A DNA stretch of 57,785 nt from Oscillospiraceae bacterium (GTDB taxonomy: Bacteria > Bacillota > Clostridia > Oscillospirales > Oscillospiraceae): positions 1 through 57,785 of the forward strand of contig JAFYHU010000011.1 in NCBI GenBank assembly GCA_017538965.1, given 5' to 3'. The notes under the pieces are model-generated. The model had not been told where the DNA came from. It saw only the letters and a program-made list of their open reading frames with translations, and made no database searches. The number at the start of each line of letters is the position of its first letter. The first letter of the stretch is position 1. The position numbers were made by a program, and so were the translations under genes. Below, in pieces: positions 1 through 8,757 of the stretch.

Positions 1-82
1 GAGTGGTCTTGCCGTGGTCGATGTGGCCGATGGTTCCGATGTTGACATGGGGTTTGGTTCTGTTGTACATCTGTTTCGCCAT
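1..82 (-). CDS. tuf: Elongation factor Tu, N-terminal fragment (window edge)
   Basis: The first 27 codons of EF-Tu, the GTPase that delivers aminoacyl-tRNA to the ribosome. The translation starts [20 protein letters not shown] and runs into the P-loop HIDHGKTT before leaving the window. The ATG at 82 is preceded by AGGAGG (about 91-97). It lies 62 bp downstream of fusA with no terminator visible between them, so it is the last str-operon gene seen here. Only the coordinate truncation is unusual. Identification is certain from the P-loop context and the gene order. Confidence 0.97.
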   Translation of the reverse strand, partial: MAKQMYNRTKPHVNIGTIGHIDHGKTT

Positions 83-144
83 TTTAAAGATCCTCCTGAT
101 TTAATAATGGTTTTTAATAATTAATGAATGGAAACTTGCCTGGT

Positions 145-2229
145 TTATCGCATAAAACCGGGTCTGCTGTTTACGAGCGCTTCCTGCAGATTCTTCGGAA
201 GCTCCACAAAGTGGCTGGGCTCCATGCTGTAGGTCGCCCGGCCCTGCGTCTTGCTGCGCAGATCGGTCGCATAGCCGAACATGGTGGAAAGCGGCACGCT
301 GCAGGTGATGATGGCCGTTCCGTTGTGGATGTCCGTTCCCGAGATCTGGCCGCGCCGGGCGTTGATATCGCCGATGACGTCGCCCATATACTCGTCCGGG
401 GCTGTGACCACAACCTTCATGATCGGCTCCAGCAGGGTGGGATCCGCCTTTTCGCAGGCTTCCTTGAAAGCCATGCTTCCGCAGATCTTGAACGCGAGTT
501 CCGAAGAGTCGACCTCATGGAAGGACCCGTCGAGCAGGGTGCATTTGACGTCGACGACCTGATAGCCGGCCAGCACGCCCGAGAGCATGGCTCCCTGAAT
601 GCCCTGATCCACACAGGGGATGAATTCCTTGGGAATCGCTCCGCCCGTGATCTTGTTGATGAACTCGTACCCCTTGCCGGTTTCGTTCGGTTCGACCATA
701 AGCTTGACATGGGCGAACTGCCCTTTGCCGCCGGTCTGCCGCACATAGCGGGTGTCCACCGTCGCCGCCCTGCGGATCGTCTCTTTGTACGAAACCTGGG
801 GCTTGCCGACATTGGCTTCCACCTTGAACTCTCTGAGCAGTCTGTCCACGATGATTTCCAGATGGAGCTCGCCCATGCCGGCGATGATGGTCTGGCCCGT
901 CTCCTCGTCCGTATAGGTCTTGAAGGTCGGGTCTTCCTCCGCCAGCTTCTGCAGCGCGATGGCCATCTTTTCCTGGCCGGCCTTCGTCTTGGGCTCAATC
1001 GCCACGCGGATGACCGGTTCGGGGAATTCCATCGATTCCAGAACAATCGGATGTTTCTCATCGCAGAGGGTATCGCCCGTTGTCGTATTCTTCAGGCCCA
1101 CCGCTGCCGCGATGTCGCCGGAATAGACATGGTCGATGTCCTCTCTGTGGTTGGCGTGCATCTGGAGGATGCGTCCGAGCCGCTCCCGCTGTCCCTTGGT
1201 CGAGTTCATGACCGTCTTTCCTGTCTCCAGGTTGCCGGAATAGACCCGGAAGAAGCCGAGCTTCCCGACGAAGGGGTCGGTCATGATCTTGAAGGCGAGC
1301 GCCGAGAAGGGCGCTTCGTCGTGGGGATCACGGGTTTCGATCTTGTCGGTTTTGGGATTCTTGCCTTCCACCGGAGGAACATCCAGCGGGGACGGCATAT
1401 AGTCCACGATCGCATCCAGAAGTTTCTGTACGCCTTTGTTCTTGTACGAAGTGCCGCAGGTTACGGGAACCATCTTCACCGCAACCGTGGCTTTGCGGAT
1501 GGCATTGCGGATCTTGTCCGCGGGTACGTCCTCTCCCGACAGATAGCATTCCATGATATCGTCGTCGAAATCGGACACCGCCTCCAGGAGTTTGTCGCGA
1601 TAGGTCGCTGCCAGCTCGCGCATGTCTTCCGGGATCTCCTCGTCTCGCTGATCCTTGCCGAGGTCGTCGTAGTAGATGCGCGCGTTCATATCCACCAGAT
1701 CAACAATGCCCTTGAAGCTCTCTTCATTGCCGATCGGAAGCTGTATGGGGACCGCATTGCACTTTAATCTGTCATGCACCATATCCAGCACATGAAAGAA
1801 ATCCGCGCCCATGATATCCATCTTGTTCACATAGATCATGCGGGGAACATGATAGTGGTCCGCCTGCCTCCAGACAGTCTCGGACTGTGGCTCTACGCCG
1901 CCCTTTGCACATAGCACGGTCACGCATCCGTCCAGCACCCGCAGAGAGCGCTCGACTTCAACGGTAAAGTCTACGTGGCCCGGGGTATCGATGATGTTGA
2001 TGCGGGTATCACGCCAGAAACAGGTGGTCGCCGCAGAAGTGATGGTGATGCCTCGCTCCTGCTCCTGCGCCATCCAGTCCATGGTCGCGGTTCCCTCATG
2101 CGTCTCACCCAGCTTGTAGTTGACACCGGTGTAGAACAGAATCCGTTCCGTCGTCGTGGTCTTGCCGGCGTCAATATGAGCCATGATGCCGATATTTCTT
2201 GTTTGTTCCAGCGAATACTTTCTGGGCAT
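145..2229 (-). CDS. fusA: Elongation factor G
   Basis: A 694-residue EF-G, the GTPase that drives ribosomal translocation and, with RRF, ribosome recycling. The start [21 protein letters not shown]-loop AHIDAGKTT, switch-[10 protein letters not shown] and NKMD are the translational GTPase G motifs. Later domains include GMGELHLEI and the domain IV stretch around SYKETIRR. The length matches the family. It follows rpsG by 21 bp and precedes tuf, the standard str operon order. The ribosome site CAGGAG lies upstream of the ATG. It is more like canonical EF-G1 than TetM-type protection proteins because it sits in the str operon and has ordinary length. Confidence 0.98.
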   Translation of the reverse strand: MPRKYSLEQTRNIGIMAHIDAGKTTTTERILFYTGVNYKLGETHEGTATMDWMAQEQERGITITSAATTCFWRDTRINIIDTPGHVDFTVEVERSLRVLDGCVTVLCAKGGVEPQSETVWRQADHYHVPRMIYVNKMDIMGADFFHVLDMVHDRLKCNAVPIQLPIGNEESFKGIVDLVDMNARIYYDDLGKDQRDEEIPEDMRELAATYRDKLLEAVSDFDDDIMECYLSGEDVPADKIRNAIRKATVAVKMVPVTCGTSYKNKGVQKLLDAIVDYMPSPLDVPPVEGKNPKTDKIETRDPHDEAPFSALAFKIMTDPFVGKLGFFRVYSGNLETGKTVMNSTKGQRERLGRILQMHANHREDIDHVYSGDIAAAVGLKNTTTGDTLCDEKHPIVLESMEFPEPVIRVAIEPKTKAGQEKMAIALQKLAEEDPTFKTYTDEETGQTIIAGMGELHLEIIVDRLLREFKVEANVGKPQVSYKETIRRAATVDTRYVRQTGGKGQFAHVKLMVEPNETGKGYEFINKITGGAIPKEFIPCVDQGIQGAMLSGVLAGYQVVDVKCTLLDGSFHEVDSSELAFKICGSMAFKEACEKADPTLLEPIMKVVVTAPDEYMGDVIGDINARRGQISGTDIHNGTAIITCSVPLSTMFGYATDLRSKTQGRATYSMEPSHFVELPKNLQEALVNSRPGFMR

Positions 2230-2250
2230 CTTAAAAAGCTCCTGAAATGC

Positions 2251-2721
2251 TTACCATCTGAAATGCGCGAAGGCCTTGTTGGCTTCGGCATTCTTGTGCA
2301 TATCCTCGCGCTTCTTGACTGCTGCGCCGAGGTTGTTGCATGCATCCATGATTTCGCCTGCAAGGCGTTCTTTCATGGTCTTTTCGCTGCGCTTGCGGGA
2401 GTAATCCACCAGCCAGCGAAGTGCCAGCGTCTGACGTCTGGCAGGCCGGACTTCGATCGGCACCTGATAGGTGGCGCCGCCGACACGGCGTGCCTTGACC
2501 TCGAGAGCGGGCATGATGTTGTTCATGGCTTCGGTGAACGCATCAAGGGGTTCCTTGCCGGTCTTTTCCTTGATGATGTCGAAAGCACCGTAAACGACCT
2601 TCTGAGCAACACCTTTTTTGCCGTCGAGCATAACACCGTTGATGAGCTTGGTCACCAGAACGCTGTTATAAACAGGATCAGGCAAAATGTCTCTCTTGGG
2701 AACATTACCTCTTCTGGGCAC
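2251..2721 (-). CDS. rpsG: 30S ribosomal protein S7 (GTG start)
   Basis: S7 nucleates assembly of the 16S rRNA 3' domain and binds near the decoding and exit sites. The translation [19 protein letters not shown] and the C-terminal half ([17 protein letters not shown]) are diagnostic. An in-frame ATG at 2739 lies in its own Shine-Dalgarno (ATGAAGGAGG). The GTG at 2721, spaced properly from GGAGG, gives exactly the usual 156 residues, so I choose it. The gene is between rpsL (118 bp upstream) and fusA (21 bp downstream). Nothing is abnormal in the protein itself. Confidence 0.97.
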   Translation of the reverse strand: MPRRGNVPKRDILPDPVYNSVLVTKLINGVMLDGKKGVAQKVVYGAFDIIKEKTGKEPLDAFTEAMNNIMPALEVKARRVGGATYQVPIEVRPARRQTLALRWLVDYSRKRSEKTMKERLAGEIMDACNNLGAAVKKREDMHKNAEANKAFAHFRW

Positions 2722-2839
2722 GTTGCTTCCCTCCTTCATTAAAAAATGGGATCATAGGTACTCGAACGCCGGATGGCGTCCGCTGCGCCCTGAGGTTTAT
2801 ATCAATAAACGACAGGGCAAATTTGCCGCCGTAGAATTT

Positions 2840-3265
2840 TTACTTTTTCTTTGCAGCTTTCGGTCTCTTCGCGCCGTACTTCGAGCGTCCCTGCATACGA
2901 CCCGTGACACCCTGGGCATCCAGCGTACCGCGGATGATGTGGTAACGAACACCAGGCAGGTCCTTGACACGCCCGCCGCGGATCATGACCACAGAGTGCT
3001 CCTGCAGGTTGTGGCCGATACCGGGGATATAGGCTGTGACCTCGTAGCCGTTCGTGAGACGGACACGCGCGATTTTCCGCAGAGCAGAGTTCGGCTTCTT
3101 CGGGGTCGAGGTACGCACCGCGGTGCAGACGCCTCTCTTCTGGGGCGAGCTCTGGTTGGTCTCCTTGTTGCGCAGGGTGTTCATGCTCTTCTGCAGTGCA
3201 GGAGAGGTGGACTTGTACGAGACCTTTTCTCTGCCTTTTCTCACCAGCTGGTTAAAGGTTGGCAT
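2840..3265 (-). CDS. rpsL: 30S ribosomal protein S12
   Basis: S12 controls decoding accuracy at the ribosomal A site. At 141 residues it starts [14 protein letters not shown] and carries the conserved [13 protein letters not shown] loop and the [12 protein letters not shown] segment. The lysines whose substitution gives streptomycin resistance (E. coli K43 and K88 equivalents) are present as lysine, so the sensitive-type sequence is inferred. It is the first gene of the str operon, with the promoter at 3359-3387 and an AGGAGG site just before the ATG. The C-terminus is basic (KRPKAAKKK), as usual for this protein. Confidence 0.98.
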   Translation of the reverse strand: MPTFNQLVRKGREKVSYKSTSPALQKSMNTLRNKETNQSSPQKRGVCTAVRTSTPKKPNSALRKIARVRLTNGYEVTAYIPGIGHNLQEHSVVMIRGGRVKDLPGVRYHIIRGTLDAQGVTGRMQGRSKYGAKRPKAAKKK

Positions 3266-3358
3266 TGTTTTCCTCCTTTCTTCCTTATTTTTCCGGCTCC
3301 GTACCGGGGTGCCGGAGCGCGCACTACGCCCTTATGGGCAGAATCCACGCAATTGGTG

Positions 3359-3387
3359 ATTATAGCAAAAGAAAAGGGAGACGTCAA
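3359..3387 (-). promoter_or_regulatory. Sigma-A promoter of the str operon
   Basis: On the minus strand TTGACG (3382-3387), a 17-bp spacer and TATAAT (3359-3364) precede rpsL by about 95 bp. This is a near-consensus strong housekeeping promoter, as expected for ribosomal protein genes. Confidence 0.85.
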
Positions 3388-3445
3388 GAATTTTCTCCCT
3401 TTTCTACAAAATTTTTTATTGATTTTTGTCAGTTTTGCCATGCCA

Positions 3446-3472
3446 TGAAACAGGGGACGGTTCCTCGTTTCA
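3446..3472. repeat. Short imperfect palindrome with GGGGACGGTTC core
   Basis: TGAAAC...GTTTCA arms bracket the core AGGGGACGGTTCCTC. The core resembles a short palindromic sequence I recall from many unrelated bacterial genomes, possibly a REP-like element or a remnant of a REP-associated transposase target. It lies between rpsL and the esterase gene. Only one copy is seen in this window, so repeat status is inferred from memory. Confidence 0.4.
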
Positions 3473-3482
3473 CTTTTTCCCG

Positions 3483-3523
3483 CTGCAGGAGCCCCGGATC
3501 GCTCCGCAATCTCCCTCCTGCAG
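3483..3523 (-). terminator. Weak hairpin after the esterase gene
   Basis: CTGCAGGAG and CTCCTGCAG form a 9-bp stem just past the esterase stop on the minus strand, followed by GGGAAAAAG rather than a U-tract. It could end the esterase cluster transcript, but without a U-run it is a weak candidate. Confidence 0.3.
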
Positions 3524-3530
3524 GCGCATT

Positions 3531-4646
3531 TCATCCCCCGTCCCGGAAAAACAGCTGCAGGGTGTTGAAAAGGCCGCAGAGATAGCTGTGATCTTCATGT
3601 CCCCAGCCCGCGATCATCGTGTAAAACACCGTGTCCTCCGTAAACTTCCCGCCGTAGTATTTCAGGTTGTAGACGGAATGCTCCGGCCCGTAGCGGTCGT
3701 CGAATTCCCCTTCCGAGATATACAGCAGGCTGAGCGGCAGATCCTGCGTCCCGGCGTTTGCCCAGCCGTTAACCAGATAGCCCGGGTCAATGGAGCCGCA
3801 GCCGCAGAAGGTGTACCAGCTCATCAGGTCGAAGTTGTCGGCGATGATGCTGAGATACGTGGCATAAGCGCCGAAGCTGGCGCCCAGCACGCCGAAATGC
3901 TCCCTTGCCGCCGCCAGCGCTTCCCGGCTCCCGTCTTCGGCATAGGTGGCATAGTGCTCGGCCACATAGCGCAGCAGGTCGCTGCCGACCTCGTCCTTGA
4001 ACTGGGTGTAGTCGTACCCGGTGCCCGTCCAGTGCTGCTGATGGTCGTACAGATAGACGCAGGGCCCGATGACGATCAGCGGCCGGCACCAGCCCTCTTC
4101 GATCATGCGGTCCAGCATGTTCGGCACCGAAACCGGAATCTCTCCGGTCTCCGTGCGGTACCCGCGCGGCGTAACCAGCCAGAAGCGGTGATCCGCCCCC
4201 GCGCAGTGCAGCAGCATCAGAACGTCATACTGTTTGCTCTCATCATAGCCGTAGGGGAGATAGACCGCCAGATCCTTTTCGATCGGCTCCGGGCTGCCCG
4301 ACACATAGTCATGCGTCGTGTACTGCACGATCTCCACGGTTCCCTTTTCCTCCGCCGGCCGGAACAGGTCCTCATCCAGATTGTCTGTGCACAGGCTTCT
4401 CTCCCGCAGCGGCCGCGGTGTCGGCTCCGGTGTCGGTTCGGGCGTCGGCTCGGGCGTCGGCTCCGGGGTCGCCGGCGCTTCCGAAGGCGCCGGTGTCTCT
4501 TCTTCCGCAGAAATCGGGCTCCCGCTCTCTTCCGCCGTCTGCGTCTTCCGGGTTCGGCCGGCGATCAACGCGGCCAGCAGGGCAAACAGAACGATCAGCA
4601 GCAGAATCCCTGCGATTTTTCGGATTTTCTCAGAGGAATATGTCAT
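3531..4646 (-). CDS. Membrane-anchored alpha/beta-hydrolase esterase
   Basis: A 371-residue protein that should face the outside of the cell. Residues about 11-31 are one hydrophobic anchor. Residues 60-79 are a Pro/Glu/Thr linker made of five TPEP-like units. From about 105 onward there is a feruloyl-esterase/Esterase D-type alpha/beta hydrolase. The nucleophile elbow is GASFG with Ser257, and a late GWGHED (His350) fits the catalytic histidine. Family members cleave carbohydrate or other ester bonds, but the substrate cannot be read here. It overlaps the upstream glycosyltransferase by 17 bp, so the two are co-translated. The combination suggests a role at the cell envelope (inference). Confidence 0.8.
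   Translation of the reverse strand: MTYSSEKIRKIAGILLLIVLFALLAALIAGRTRKTQTAEESGSPISAEEETPAPSEAPATPEPTPEPTPEPTPEPTPRPLRERSLCTDNLDEDLFRPAEEKGTVEIVQYTTHDYVSGSPEPIEKDLAVYLPYGYDESKQYDVLMLLHCAGADHRFWLVTPRGYRTETGEIPVSVPNMLDRMIEEGWCRPLIVIGPCVYLYDHQQHWTGTGYDYTQFKDEVGSDLLRYVAEHYATYAEDGSREALAAAREHFGVLGASFGAYATYLSIIADNFDLMSWYTFCGCGSIDPGYLVNGWANAGTQDLPLSLLYISEGEFDDRYGPEHSVYNLKYYGGKFTEDTVFYTMIAGWGHEDHSYLCGLFNTLQLFFRDGG
4410..4469. repeat. 12-bp coding tandem repeat (TPEP linker)
   Basis: Five near-identical 12-bp units encode residues 60-79 (TPEP x4 then TPRP) of the esterase. Such repeats vary in copy number by slippage, so linker length may differ between strains. This is a coding minisatellite and not a CRISPR. 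Confidence 0.85.
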
Positions 4647-6108
4647 ACAGTTCTTCCAGATTCTCTTCCAGGTTGCTGCGATGCGTCTTCAGCTTTTCCA
4701 GGCCCGCTTCCATGCCGCTCTTCCAGTCCTCGATCCCGGCCTTCATGTTCGCGAACACCGCCTCGGTCACATCGATGCCGAAAGGATGGGTCCATTCGTT
4801 GCCCGTACGCCTGCCTTCCAGCACGTCGCCGAGATAGCTCCGCAGCTCCTGCCGCCTCTCTTCCCCGGTTCCGATCACGTTCATCAGATCGCCGATGCCG
4901 CGCAGCAGCTCGTCCCGCGGTTTTTCATGCCGGGGATATGCCCCCGCGCGGTAGTTTTCGATCACGGTGCCGTAGCGCTCGACCGCGCTTTTCACCGCCG
5001 TGTCCCAGGAGATGTAAATGTCCCTCTGGGCACCGTCGCCGACCTGCTTCATCTGCGCCGGATTCTCGCAGAGCCTGAGGAGGCAGGCGGCCATCGATGC
5101 GGCGTTTTCCTCAATCAGAAAGCCGTTTACGCCGTCCGTCACGTCTTCGGCGGCACAGCTGCCTTTGACCAGCACGCTGCCGAGGCCGCAGGCCGCCGCC
5201 TCCCGCACGACCAGCCCGTTGGTGTCAAAGGTCGAGGGGAAGAGGAACAGGTCCGCCCTGCAGTACCAGGCGCGGATGCGGTCCCGGTCATGGATCGGAT
5301 CGGCGAAGAACACCTTTCCGTCCAGCCCTAGGTCTTTGCTGCAGGCCATGATTTCCTTTTTATCCGTCCCGCCGCCGACAAAGACCATCCGGAAGTCCTT
5401 CCCGGCGTCCATAAGCGTTTTCAGGGCGTCCAGGCTGATGCGGATTCCCTTGTACCACATCATTCTGCCCACAAACAGAAACAGCGGGACGCTTTCCGGC
5501 AGGTCATAATCCTGCGTCACTTCTTCGATCAGTTTCTCTTCTATCCGTCCTCTGGGGAAATCCACCCCGTTCGGCATCACGAGATACTCGCCCTGATAGC
5601 CGAGCTTCCGCAGGTTTTCACCGGCCCCCTTCGACACGGTCCAGACCTCGTCGCAGGCCGAAATGTTCTCCGCCAGAATCTTCGCCGCTCCGTCCTGCAG
5701 GATTCTCGAGCGGATCGCGTTGGCGATGTCGATGTCGAACTTCGTGTGGTAGGTAAAAACCAGCGGCACATCCAGCCGCTCGCGCACCGAGCGCGCCAGC
5801 ATCGTCGAGGTGATCGGGCAATGGCTGTGGATGATGTCGAACTTCGATTTTTCCAGTCTGGCAGCGATCTCCGGCGAAAACGGCAGGCCTGCCCGGTAGC
5901 CGACCAGCCTCGTCATGTCCACGCTGGGGTAGCGGATCACCGGAAAGCGGAAGACGCTGTCGTCGGCATTCGGATAAAAGGGGGTAACGACCGTCGGTTC
6001 CCCGTAGTCCCGCGCGATGATTTTCGCGTAGTTGGTCACCGCGTTTGCTACGCCGTCGATGGCCGGCGGAAAGGAATCGTTGATCAGGCAGACGTGCAGG
6101 CCGTTCAT
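4630..6108 (-). CDS. Family 4 glycosyltransferase (GT-B fold)
   Basis: A 492-residue GT4 enzyme. Residues 1-180 form the acceptor-side Rossmann domain (start MNGLHVCLINDSFPPAIDGV, with HSHCPITS). Residues about 200-380 form the nucleotide-sugar domain (LFVGRMMWYKGI, VGGGTDKKE). The usual E-x7-E donor motif appears as DTNGLVVRE, with Asp in place of the first Glu. The fold resembles diacylglycerol or phosphatidylinositol glycosyltransferases. About 100 extra C-terminal residues are charged and helical-looking. The gene overlaps the Nudix gene by 4 bp and the esterase by 17 bp, so it is mid-operon. A glycolipid product is plausible but not shown. Confidence 0.85.
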   Translation of the reverse strand: MNGLHVCLINDSFPPAIDGVANAVTNYAKIIARDYGEPTVVTPFYPNADDSVFRFPVIRYPSVDMTRLVGYRAGLPFSPEIAARLEKSKFDIIHSHCPITSTMLARSVRERLDVPLVFTYHTKFDIDIANAIRSRILQDGAAKILAENISACDEVWTVSKGAGENLRKLGYQGEYLVMPNGVDFPRGRIEEKLIEEVTQDYDLPESVPLFLFVGRMMWYKGIRISLDALKTLMDAGKDFRMVFVGGGTDKKEIMACSKDLGLDGKVFFADPIHDRDRIRAWYCRADLFLFPSTFDTNGLVVREAAACGLGSVLVKGSCAAEDVTDGVNGFLIEENAASMAACLLRLCENPAQMKQVGDGAQRDIYISWDTAVKSAVERYGTVIENYRAGAYPRHEKPRDELLRGIGDLMNVIGTGEERRQELRSYLGDVLEGRRTGNEWTHPFGIDVTEAVFANMKAGIEDWKSGMEAGLEKLKTHRSNLEENLEELYDIFL

Positions 6109-6674
6109 GCCTCGCTCTCCTTCTGCTTTTTCAGCAGCAGCGACGCCTTCAGAACGGCGACCTGCGTCTTGCCGTCCGTGATCTCGCCCCGCAGGATTTT
6201 CTCCACCAGTTCCTCCATCGGCACAAAGCTTACATTCAGGAATTCATCCTCATCCAGATGCTGTTTTCCCATGTGCAGGCCCTGCGCGAGGTACATCGTG
6301 ATCTTCTCGTCGGAATATGCCGGCGCCGGGAAGTACAGGCCCATATCCGTCCAGCGGTCGGCCGTGATGCCGGTCTCCTCCCGGAGTTCACGCTGGGCCG
6401 CATGGAGGCGGTCTTCCTCTCTGCTGTCGAGCTTCCCGGCCGGGATCTCGGTGATCACCCGGTCGATCGGATAGCGGTACTGCCGCTCGACGACGACTTT
6501 CCCGTCCTCCGTCACCGGCACCACGCAGACTGCGCCCACGTGCCGGATAATCTCGCGCACGCTGGTATGGCCGTTCGGCAGCCGCACCTGATCGCGCTTG
6601 ACATCCAGAATCCTCCCGGCAAAGATATCTTCCGTCTCAACCCGGATCTCTCTCAGTTTTTTCTCTTCCATCAT
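6105..6674 (-). CDS. Nudix hydrolase, ADP-ribose pyrophosphatase type
   Basis: A 189-residue Nudix protein that likely cleaves ADP-ribose or a related nucleoside diphosphate. The Nudix box is GKLDSREEDRLHAAQ then RELREETGI. It has one residue more than the textbook spacing between the first Gly and Glu, but the REUXEEXGU core is intact. The upstream stretch VVVERQYRYPIDRVITEIPAG is typical of the NudF/ADPRP group. It overlaps the glycosyltransferase by 4 bp (ATGA) and follows the FolC fusion by 12 bp. Substrate preference is inferred from family resemblance. Confidence 0.9.
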   Translation of the reverse strand: MMEEKKLREIRVETEDIFAGRILDVKRDQVRLPNGHTSVREIIRHVGAVCVVPVTEDGKVVVERQYRYPIDRVITEIPAGKLDSREEDRLHAAQRELREETGITADRWTDMGLYFPAPAYSDEKITMYLAQGLHMGKQHLDEDEFLNVSFVPMEELVEKILRGEITDGKTQVAVLKASLLLKKQKESEA

Positions 6675-6686
6675 GCTTTTCCTTCT

Positions 6687-8576
6687 TTATTGTAAATCGT
6701 CTGTTTCCGCCCCTTCGGTAATCACAAGGGGAATCGGAAGATCGTACCGGTCCATTCGGACCTTCGGCAGGCGCTGGGCTTCAAACGCGATCAGGATGCT
6801 TTCGGCATCCGGCCGCAGGCTCTTCAGATAGCGGTCATAGTATCCCGCGCCGTGGCCGATTCTGCCGCCCTGCCCGTCGAAGCCCACGCAGGGGACGATG
6901 ACAAGGTCAATCTCCTCCGCAGGCACAAAGTGTGAGCATATTATTTTCGGTTCCCGGATTCCGAAGGCGCCCGGTTCCAGCAGATCGGTCAGGTCGATTC
7001 CTTCCTCTGCTGCCCGCGCTTCCATGATTCCGCCTTCCCTGCAGCGCGGAAAGAGAACCTCCATGCCTTCTTCCGCCGCCCAGCGGCTGAACGCGTCGAT
7101 ATTCACCTCGTCCCGGCTCGCCGCATAGGACAGCAGGGTCCGGATCGGCTTTTCCCGGCGCAGACGCCGGACTTCTTCCTTCAGTTTCCCGCAGATGATG
7201 CTGCCGGCCTCTTCGCGCTGTCTGTCGCTGAGCGCTCTGCGTGCCCGGATCGCCTGTTTTCTCTGAAACCGCTTCACGGCGCCGGCCGCCTCGGAGCGGA
7301 TCGGTCCCGCGGAATAGAGCGACCCGAAGGCGATCACCGGATTTCCGGTCTCCAGCGCCGCCGCGATGGCGTCCGGGATGCTGTCCCTGCTGACGACCGG
7401 CGTTCCCGGTTTCACGCCGCGGATGACTTCTGCGAGTTCTTCTCCCGGCAGCGCCCGCGGGCTCTCGGGGGTAATGCAGACATAGGCGGCGCCGTAGGGC
7501 ATCAGCAGCTCCAGCGTATGCCGATAGTCCTTGTCCGCCAGCATACCGAACAGAAAGGTGATCGCCGCCCGGCCGGACGCATCCGCCAGATATTCCCGGA
7601 TGTTCTCCGCCAGCGCCTGCGCGCACTGCGGGTTGTGCCCTCCGTCCAGAATCAGCAGCGGTTCCCGGTTCAGCACTTCAAAGCGGGCCGGCCACTCCGT
7701 CCGGGCAAGGCCTCTCTCCACCGCCTCGTCGGGCAGGGCAAAACCGCGGTCCCGCAGGGCTTCGACGGTCTTCAGCACCGTCGCCGCATTGCGCAGCTGG
7801 TGCTTCCCCAGCAGCGGGAGCCGGTATTCCCTTCCCTGGTAGAGGAAGCGCTGTCCTTCCAGACCGTGCTCCAGCGGAATCAGCGCGTCTTCTCCGTTCT
7901 GCGCATCCGACAGCAGCGGAGGCGCTTCGTAAAGAGGGATCCCCCGGTCCCGGCAGATCTCCCGGATCACCGCCATGATCTCCGGCCTGTTCCGGTAGCT
8001 GACTGCGGAAGAGCCCGGTTTCAAAATGCCGCACTTGGTACGCGCGATCTCTTCTTCGGTGTCTCCCAGATACTCCGTGTGGTCCAGCCCGATGTTGGTG
8101 ATCACGGCCGCTTCGGGCGGGTCGATCACGTTGGTGGAGTCCAGCGCGCCGCCCATGCCCACCTCGAGCACTACGCAGTCGCAGCGCTTCTCCAGAAAAT
8201 AGAGCATGCCGATGGCCGTGATCAGTTCAAACTGGCTGGGATGGTCCTCCATGGCGTCCGCCTCGGCGGCCACCCGGCCGGTGATTTCCGCAAGCGCCGT
8301 CTCGCTGATATACTCGCCGTTCACCTGGATGCGCTCCCGAAAGTCCTGCAGATACGGCGACGGATAAAAGCCTGTGCGGAAGCCCGCTTCCCGGAGGATG
8401 CGCTCGATCATGGCGCAGGTGCTTCCCTTTCCGTTTGTACCCGCCACATGGACAAACTTCAGTTCTTTCTGGGGGTCGCCCAGTCTCCGGAGCAGTTCCC
8501 GGGTCCGTTCCAGACCCAGGCGCGAGCTGCTCCAGGTATAATCGTTGATATAGGCAATGGCTTCCTGAACGTTCAT
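6687..8576 (-). CDS. folC: FolC - 5-formyltetrahydrofolate cycloligase fusion
   Basis: A 629-residue two-enzyme protein. Residues 1 to about 427 are folylpolyglutamate synthase (P-loop GTNGKGST at 46-53, GLDHTEYLG, LDGGHNP), which adds glutamates to folates. Residues about 435-625 are 5-formyltetrahydrofolate cycloligase (VKRFQRKQAIRARRALS, then GFDGQGGRIGHGAGYYDR at about 565-582), which converts 5-formyl-THF to 5,10-methenyl-THF at the cost of ATP. The reading frame is continuous with no internal stop, and the junction has no long linker. The length equals the two enzymes added together. It leads the minus-strand cluster, with its own promoter at 8637-8665. Confidence 0.92.
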   Translation of the reverse strand: MNVQEAIAYINDYTWSSSRLGLERTRELLRRLGDPQKELKFVHVAGTNGKGSTCAMIERILREAGFRTGFYPSPYLQDFRERIQVNGEYISETALAEITGRVAAEADAMEDHPSQFELITAIGMLYFLEKRCDCVVLEVGMGGALDSTNVIDPPEAAVITNIGLDHTEYLGDTEEEIARTKCGILKPGSSAVSYRNRPEIMAVIREICRDRGIPLYEAPPLLSDAQNGEDALIPLEHGLEGQRFLYQGREYRLPLLGKHQLRNAATVLKTVEALRDRGFALPDEAVERGLARTEWPARFEVLNREPLLILDGGHNPQCAQALAENIREYLADASGRAAITFLFGMLADKDYRHTLELLMPYGAAYVCITPESPRALPGEELAEVIRGVKPGTPVVSRDSIPDAIAAALETGNPVIAFGSLYSAGPIRSEAAGAVKRFQRKQAIRARRALSDRQREEAGSIICGKLKEEVRRLRREKPIRTLLSYAASRDEVNIDAFSRWAAEEGMEVLFPRCREGGIMEARAAEEGIDLTDLLEPGAFGIREPKIICSHFVPAEEIDLVIVPCVGFDGQGGRIGHGAGYYDRYLKSLRPDAESILIAFEAQRLPKVRMDRYDLPIPLVITEGAETDDLQ

Positions 8577-8636
8577 GTCCGGCTTCCTTTCCCGGCGGCG
8601 GTTCTCCCTGTTCCTGTCCCGCTTTTCGCTTTCTGC

Positions 8637-8665
8637 ATCATATCATACCCTCTGTTATCCTGCAA
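8637..8665 (-). promoter_or_regulatory. Promoter of the FolC-fusion cluster
   Basis: On the minus strand TTGCAG (8660-8665), 17 bp, TATGAT (8637-8642), about 60 bp before the FolC-fusion ATG. Confidence 0.65.
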
Positions 8666-8690
8666 GGGCGCAAAAGAAAACCCGGCGCTC

Positions 8691-8719
8691 TTTACGCCGG
8701 CGGCTGCATGCGGTATAAT
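8691..8719 (+). promoter_or_regulatory. Promoter of cca
   Basis: TTTACG (8691-8696), 17 bp, TATAAT (8714-8719), placed 38 bp before the TTG start of cca and divergent from the FolC-fusion promoter. Confidence 0.65.
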
Positions 8720-8757
8720 AAGGTATTGATCGCTTCCGGGAAAGGGGGGCCGGAGTC

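Noticed and set aside
124-1767. Long open frame on the plus strand across fusA
   Set aside because: It is the mirror of EF-G in high-GC DNA; the translation has no family pattern and lacks a ribosome site.
2722-2739. ATG at 2739 as the rpsG start
   Set aside because: That ATG is part of the Shine-Dalgarno (ATGAAGGAGG). The GTG at 2721 gives the normal 156-residue S7.
4410-4469. 12-bp tandem repeat as CRISPR or noncoding satellite
   Set aside because: It is in frame in the esterase and encodes the TPEP linker; there are no unique spacers.
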